Positions 59,879-64,000 of a stretch of 64,000 nucleotides of DNA are shown here, piece by piece (position 1 is the stretch's first letter; every line of letters begins with the position of its first letter). This stretch comes from RGIG4708 sp045633845 (lineage in GTDB: Bacteria; Bacillota; Clostridia; UMGS1810). Position numbers and translations under genes: made by a program. The stretch spans positions 75,382-139,381 of the forward strand of contig JAZQZC010000046.1 of NCBI GenBank assembly GCA_045633845.1, in the 5' to 3' direction. The notes beneath the pieces were generated by a model. That model made no database searches. It saw nothing but the letters and a program-made list of their open reading frames with translations, and was not told where the DNA came from.

Positions 59879-60652
59879 ATGCAACGAGTGTTGCAAATGA
59901 GTAGTCGGTACGATTGTTCCGATTTGTTTGCACAGCGTTTTTTAACAAAAAAACACGCTAATAAATTTAACGTACAAATCATTGTGGAATTTGATGATTT
60001 TGAACTTTTTAATAAAACCATATGCGAATGTATAACACAATATTTTGTTTTGCCGTATATCAATAATGTAATTACCTTTGAAAATAATTGCTTTAACTCA
60101 CAGGAAAAGCAGTTAATATATAACGAAATAATGCAATCAGCCGACTTTGAAGAAATGCGCGAGGCAGTTGCAAAAATAACCTGCCAAAGCTCAATAATTA
60201 ATATTGAGGGCATATTTCATTTTAGGCTTAACGACTGGCTCGGCGACTTAAAAGAATTGTGCGACGAGGTTGCCGACAAATATATACTAAAAAATGAGTA
60301 TCTTGATTTTATAAGGATGCTCAGGTTTTTTGCATCGGTAAACTATGGCAATGCCGATGTTGTTAATGTAGTTATGAAGTCACTTGAGAGCGCCGATATA
60401 CTCGACGAGTCATTTAACTTTTTTGACCTGTCGAATGTAGGGTACAGCTACGAGTTTGCCTATGCGGGAGAGGTATTTGAGTATGACAATGTGGTGTCTG
60501 TGCTTGTAGAAATGTCGCCAAAGCTCATAATGCTTCATAATTGGAAAAAGTATAAGAACAGCCAACTTATCGAAACACTAATTAATATTTTTGACGAAAG
60601 AGTAAAATTTTGCGATGGGTGCAGATTTTGCGCAGAGGAAAAAAACCAATGA
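59879..60652 (+). CDS. ytxC: YtxC-like sporulation protein
   Basis: 257 residues from ATG 59879 (GAAGGGA upstream); GTG starts 3 and 9 bases earlier are possible. Marks of the family: FNVQIIVEFDDFELFNKTICECITQYFV, the segment IINIEGIFHFRLNDWLGDLKELCDEVADKYIL and LDFIRMLRFF, then SPKLIMLHNW. YtxC is a putative sporulation protein in Bacillus; function unknown. The C-terminal CDGCRFC is an extra Cys pair. Overlaps the radical SAM gene (ATGA). Confidence 0.75.
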   Translation: MQRVLQMSSRYDCSDLFAQRFLTKKHANKFNVQIIVEFDDFELFNKTICECITQYFVLPYINNVITFENNCFNSQEKQLIYNEIMQSADFEEMREAVAKITCQSSIINIEGIFHFRLNDWLGDLKELCDEVADKYILKNEYLDFIRMLRFFASVNYGNADVVNVVMKSLESADILDESFNFFDLSNVGYSYEFAYAGEVFEYDNVVSVLVEMSPKLIMLHNWKKYKNSQLIETLINIFDERVKFCDGCRFCAEEKNQ

Positions 60653-62313
60653 AATTTATGCTTGCAGCATTGAATTCTAAATATATTCATTCATCTTTGG
60701 CTGCCAGGTGCCTTTATTCGGCAGTTAAAGATGATTTTTGCGTGGTTGTGGGAGAGTACACCATCAACGACAGCCTGTCACATATTTTGTCCAAAATATA
60801 TCGGCAAAAGCCTGATGCTGTTGCATTTTCGTGTTATATATGGAATTTTAACCATATACTTTCCCTATGTGAGAACATAAAGCAGGCAGACAAAAGTATT
60901 AAAATTATTCTTGGCGGACCAGAGGTTAGCTTTAGCCAAAGAGAAATTATGCAAAAATACGGCTTTATTGATTTTATAATTGCGGGCGAGGGCGAGGTTA
61001 CAATTAAAGAGCTTTTTGGTGCCATAAGCCAAAATGGCAGTTATAACATAGACGGAGTAACATATCGAAGCGACAGTGAAATAATAGTAAACAAGCCACG
61101 CAAGCCGATAGATAATCTTGACGATTTGCCCTTTGTGTATGACGACACAATAGATGAGGTCAAAAACAAAATTATATATTACGAATCATCGCGCGGGTGC
61201 CCATTTTCGTGCAGCTATTGCTTATCGGGTGAAAACAGCAAGGTAAGATTTTTGAGCCTTGAAAGAGTTAAAAAGGACATAGATTTTTTTACAGAGCACA
61301 ACGTACCCCTTGTAAAATTTGTTGACCGCACGTTTAATGCCAACAGGCGTCGTGCATATGAGATATTTGAATATATAATAGCTAACGCCAAAAACACAAG
61401 GTTTCATATGGAGCTTGCAGGTGATTTGCTTGATGATGCAACCATAGAGCTACTCAAAACTGCGCCAAAAGATATAATGCAGTTTGAAATAGGCGTGCAG
61501 ACCACAAACCAAAAAACAATGACTGCCATCAATCGTAAAATCAGTCAGGACAAGCTGTTTGAAAACATAACAAAGCTTATGGCTAACGGCAACATACATA
61601 TACATCTCGATTTGATTGCAGGTCTGCCTTATGAGGATTTGGAGTCGTTTAAAAAGTCATTTAACGATGTTATGAGCCTAAAGCCCGATGTGCTTCAGGT
61701 TGGATTTTTAAAGCTGCTTGACGGCTCAAAGGTGAGAACACAAACCAATGAGTTTGGCTACCGCTACAGCCACAGTGCACCCTACGAAGTTATTTCTAAT
61801 GATTTTATATCATACGATGAAATTTTGTTTTTGCACGATTTTGAAGATGTTTTTGAAAAGTTTTACAACAACGGCGGATTTGCCAAAACACTTGATTCGC
61901 TTTTTAACAAGTACAACAATTGTTTTGAGGTGTTTGCTGATTTGGCAAAATACTTTGAGACTAACGGACTTTTTGATATGTCGTTGTCAAAACAAAAGCT
62001 GTATGATGTTATGTACGAATTTGCAAATTATAAAGGAATTGATGCAAAAGAGGCAATAAAATTTGATTACATCAGGCATCTTAAAAGCCATACTGCTCCT
62101 TTGTGGTGCAAACGGGATTACGATGCAGATTTTGATGCAAAGTGCCACGAGGTTTTACAAAATGAAGATTTTAAACTCAAAAATTTGCCGCATTATTATG
62201 ATGTACCTGCAAAAAAGGTAATCAAAACCGTGCATTTTGAAAAGTTTTCATATGGTGTGCTTTTGTTTGACCATACAAGCGACAGTGTAATTGACGTAAC
62301 TCAATATTTTTGA
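60649..62313 (+). CDS. B12-binding radical SAM protein (DUF4080 type)
   Basis: 554 residues from ATG 60649, which overlaps the ytxC stop. B12-binding domain 1-125 (LAALNSKYIHSSLAARCLY, then AFSCYIWNFNHILSLC and IILGGPEVSF with the weak cobalamin loop). Radical SAM core 165-370 with the cluster motif in YESSRGCPFSCSYCLSG (C, C, C), then RFLSLERVKKDIDFF, EIGVQTTNQKTMTAINR and HLDLIAGLPYEDLESF. C-terminal DUF4080 to the end. Probably a methyltransferase or rearranging enzyme on an unknown substrate. Confidence 0.9.
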   Translation: MKFMLAALNSKYIHSSLAARCLYSAVKDDFCVVVGEYTINDSLSHILSKIYRQKPDAVAFSCYIWNFNHILSLCENIKQADKSIKIILGGPEVSFSQREIMQKYGFIDFIIAGEGEVTIKELFGAISQNGSYNIDGVTYRSDSEIIVNKPRKPIDNLDDLPFVYDDTIDEVKNKIIYYESSRGCPFSCSYCLSGENSKVRFLSLERVKKDIDFFTEHNVPLVKFVDRTFNANRRRAYEIFEYIIANAKNTRFHMELAGDLLDDATIELLKTAPKDIMQFEIGVQTTNQKTMTAINRKISQDKLFENITKLMANGNIHIHLDLIAGLPYEDLESFKKSFNDVMSLKPDVLQVGFLKLLDGSKVRTQTNEFGYRYSHSAPYEVISNDFISYDEILFLHDFEDVFEKFYNNGGFAKTLDSLFNKYNNCFEVFADLAKYFETNGLFDMSLSKQKLYDVMYEFANYKGIDAKEAIKFDYIRHLKSHTAPLWCKRDYDADFDAKCHEVLQNEDFKLKNLPHYYDVPAKKVIKTVHFEKFSYGVLLFDHTSDSVIDVTQYF

Positions 62314-62370
62314 TTTAAAGGGAGTGTAAAAAAACCAATATCATTAAGTTAAGAATAATATGAAAATTTA

Positions 62371-62415
62371 AAACACACCTAACGAAGATTGAGATTCTAA
62401 GTTAGGTGTGTTTTT
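62371..62415. terminator. Terminator inside the IS4-family element
   Basis: AAACACACCTAAC (62371-62383) pairs perfectly with GTTAGGTGTGTTT (62401-62413), followed by TT. On the minus strand it ends the transposase transcript; on the plus strand it blocks readthrough from the radical SAM gene. Confidence 0.8.
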
Positions 62416-62492
62416 CTAAAAAATGGAATGCAAAAAAGACAGGCTGAAAAGTCTGCTTAAAATTCTCTTAATTAATTTACATATTAATAAAA

Positions 62493-63809
62493 TTATGGTA
62501 TTCTGTATAAGAAACTTGCAGCTACTCTTGCGTGTGCTTTTCGTGGATTGGTGAGTCCTTGTCGAATGGGCAGCAAATGATGTAGTAACAATGTTTCAAG
62601 CTTAGACGGAGATATATTTTTCAGGAAAAATTTACGACATATATGTACTGAAACAGCAAAATTAATTCTGTATGAATGCTTTCGTTTCTTTTGTTTAACA
62701 ATTATGTGTGAGATAATTAGTTGACTAAAATTGTACATAGTAAGTCTTGCAAATATTTCTTGGAGAATATACTCCGTCTTTTTAGAATGAAATAACATCA
62801 AAGATAGTGAATATTTCAAATTTCTGAAAGATGTTTCAATTCCCCATCGCATTGCATAAATATTTTTTAATTCATCAACTGTAAACTGTTCTTGAGATAG
62901 ATTTGTAATAAGAACTTCATATTTGTCATCGGTCAATTTAAATCGTATTACACGAAAAGTCATATGATACGGTGGAACAAATATGCTTTTTCTTGATGTT
63001 TTAGGTAAAAAATCAAACGGTGAAGTATGCGATATAAATTTCAAATTACTGTTTTTTGTATCTTTAGTTTGGCTTCGTGTTAATTCAACGGATACGGAAA
63101 CATCAAATTCTTCATTATCAGGAAGAGGAAGTTTTGAAACAATACCAAATCTACCTACATCTTTTACTCGAATTAAAAACTTTTGTCCTTTTTCCATTAC
63201 ATGAGCTATGTTGTTGTAAGATTCATAACCTCTGTCAGCAATATAAATAGTAGGGATGGATAAATCATCTCTATCAATCATAGTAACAAAAGCCTTATGC
63301 TCATTACGATATTTTATCGGCTGAACAATAGCATCAGTATAGATGTTTCTTTTAAGGTCATACAAAACATTAAGATGAAGTAGATTAAATGGTTTGTATC
63401 CTTTGGAATTTTGATAAAAAGATTCAGTTTCTTTCTTGTTACTTGGAACATGGAGGTCAGAACCATCTACGGCAAGCAAGCGAAAACCTTTGAATAAATT
63501 CTGTTCATCAATAGCATTTGTAAAACTATGAAAAAGGTTCTCAAATGCACAATAATTGATTTTATCCCGTTGTTGAACAAATGCTGAAACTGTCGGCATG
63601 GAAATATTCATATCAAAGTAATCCATCAGTTCACTATTAAGAGATTTTCCGCTCATAGCCAAAACACCTTTAATCATTTGCTCAAAGGGCAGTTTGCGAT
63701 TTCGAATAAAATCTTTTGAGGGATTTTTGGCATATGCTTCCGGATGAGCGGAAATATCAGCAATGCATTTGTTTAGAGCTTTCTTAATTGTTTTTAATGT
63801 GTAGTTCAT
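62493..63809 (-). CDS. IS4-family transposase
   Basis: 438 residues from ATG 63809 with AAGGAG upstream. DDE core: LLAVDGSDLHVPS (first Asp), IADRGYESYNNIAHVM (second Asp) and YAMRWGIETSFRNLKYSL, which fits the Y-2-R-3-E-6-K motif of the IS4 family exactly. The N-terminus MNYTLKTIKKALNKCIADISAHPEAY and a basic C-terminal tail (RKFFLKNISPSK) are intact. The transposase reads antisense to the upstream radical SAM gene. Confidence 0.95.
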   Translation of the reverse strand: MNYTLKTIKKALNKCIADISAHPEAYAKNPSKDFIRNRKLPFEQMIKGVLAMSGKSLNSELMDYFDMNISMPTVSAFVQQRDKINYCAFENLFHSFTNAIDEQNLFKGFRLLAVDGSDLHVPSNKKETESFYQNSKGYKPFNLLHLNVLYDLKRNIYTDAIVQPIKYRNEHKAFVTMIDRDDLSIPTIYIADRGYESYNNIAHVMEKGQKFLIRVKDVGRFGIVSKLPLPDNEEFDVSVSVELTRSQTKDTKNSNLKFISHTSPFDFLPKTSRKSIFVPPYHMTFRVIRFKLTDDKYEVLITNLSQEQFTVDELKNIYAMRWGIETSFRNLKYSLSLMLFHSKKTEYILQEIFARLTMYNFSQLIISHIIVKQKKRKHSYRINFAVSVHICRKFFLKNISPSKLETLLLHHLLPIRQGLTNPRKAHARVAASFLYRIP

Positions 63810-64000
63810 GTTTTTTCTCCTTGTCAATAGAAAATGTACTTCTATTAACAAGGGCTGATTTTATTAACGATAGTTAATAAAATCAGCCGCACAAATTTCA
63901 ACATTTGTCAAGTCTTTTTTAAAATAATTTTAAATATTTACATAAAAAAAGGGGGCAAGCTCATTAAATGAACTTGCTCCTCTTAACTTAATGATATTGG

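Larger units (their letters stand above)
62335..64000 (-). mobile_element. IS4-family insertion sequence with 20-bp perfect inverted repeats
   Basis: Left end CCAATATCATTAAGTTAAGA at 62335-62354; its exact reverse complement is at 63981-64000, so the element is 1666 bp and the window ends on its last base. The target-site duplication cannot be judged: the right flank is outside. Near the right end is an inner hairpin (GGGCAAGCTCATT and AATGAACTTGCTCC, 63950-63979 area). Confidence 0.95.

Overview
The window looks like a chromosome segment of a low-GC, anaerobic, probably spore-forming member of the Clostridia (Oscillospirales/Ruminococcaceae-like by feel, inferred from gene content only). The pointers are an indolepyruvate:ferredoxin oxidoreductase subunit, RemA (DUF370), a PASTA-domain Ser/Thr kinase with its PP2C phosphatase, a YtxC-like sporulation protein, a FabK-type enoyl-ACP reductase, a 6S RNA beside tcdA (the same neighbourhood as Bacillus subtilis bsrB-yrvM), and strong AGGAGG-type ribosome binding sites with -35/-10 promoters at 17-bp spacing.

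Layout. 1-10.4 kb: end of iorB, a broken yitT, a CofE-like ligase, thrC, then tightly packed ispD-ispF-tsaE-tsaB-rpiB-upp-(small export protein)-metK and a YhcC-type radical SAM gene. 10.4-25.1 kb: the classic Firmicutes block yicC-remA-gmk-rpoZ-priA-def-fmt-yugP-rsmB-rlmN-stp-prkC-rsgA-rpe-thiN, mostly with start/stop overlaps; coaBC is missing from its usual place between rpoZ and priA. 25.2-33.7 kb: mostly minus-strand genes (S41 protease, argS, DUF1934, murI, mnmA, pncB) with an 8-oxoguanine glycosylase on plus. 33.9-42.9 kb: yetF-like, DUF4363, ruvX, DUF1292, 6S RNA, tcdA, murD, three tandem M42 aminopeptidases, a YnbB-like PLP enzyme and a Cys-rich mini-protein.

42.9-59.1 kb is accessory and mosaic: a palindromic element, a pair of related structured repeats whose hairpin stems covary, an XRE regulator, an IS1595-type transposase, a small orphan gene, a blunt fusion of two gene fragments (kinase-like and GH65 phosphorylase), then a complete-looking type II fatty acid synthesis operon (tetR, fabH-acpP-fabK-fabD-fabG-fabF-fabZ-accD-accA-degV) lacking accB and accC, an IS30 element, and a 140-bp array of seven 20-bp repeats. 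A 24-bp imperfect direct repeat brackets the tetR-fab-IS30 segment. TetR-type palindromes lie at the tetR promoter and upstream of fabH, which suggests one regulator for the whole pathway.

59.1-62.3 kb returns to chromosomal-looking genes (a GME-fold DUF6873 protein, YtxC-like, B12-binding radical SAM). The window ends exactly on the right inverted repeat of an IS4-family element (62335-64000).

No tRNA, rRNA, CRISPR array or replication origin was seen. All function names come from reading the protein sequences; no database search was run.
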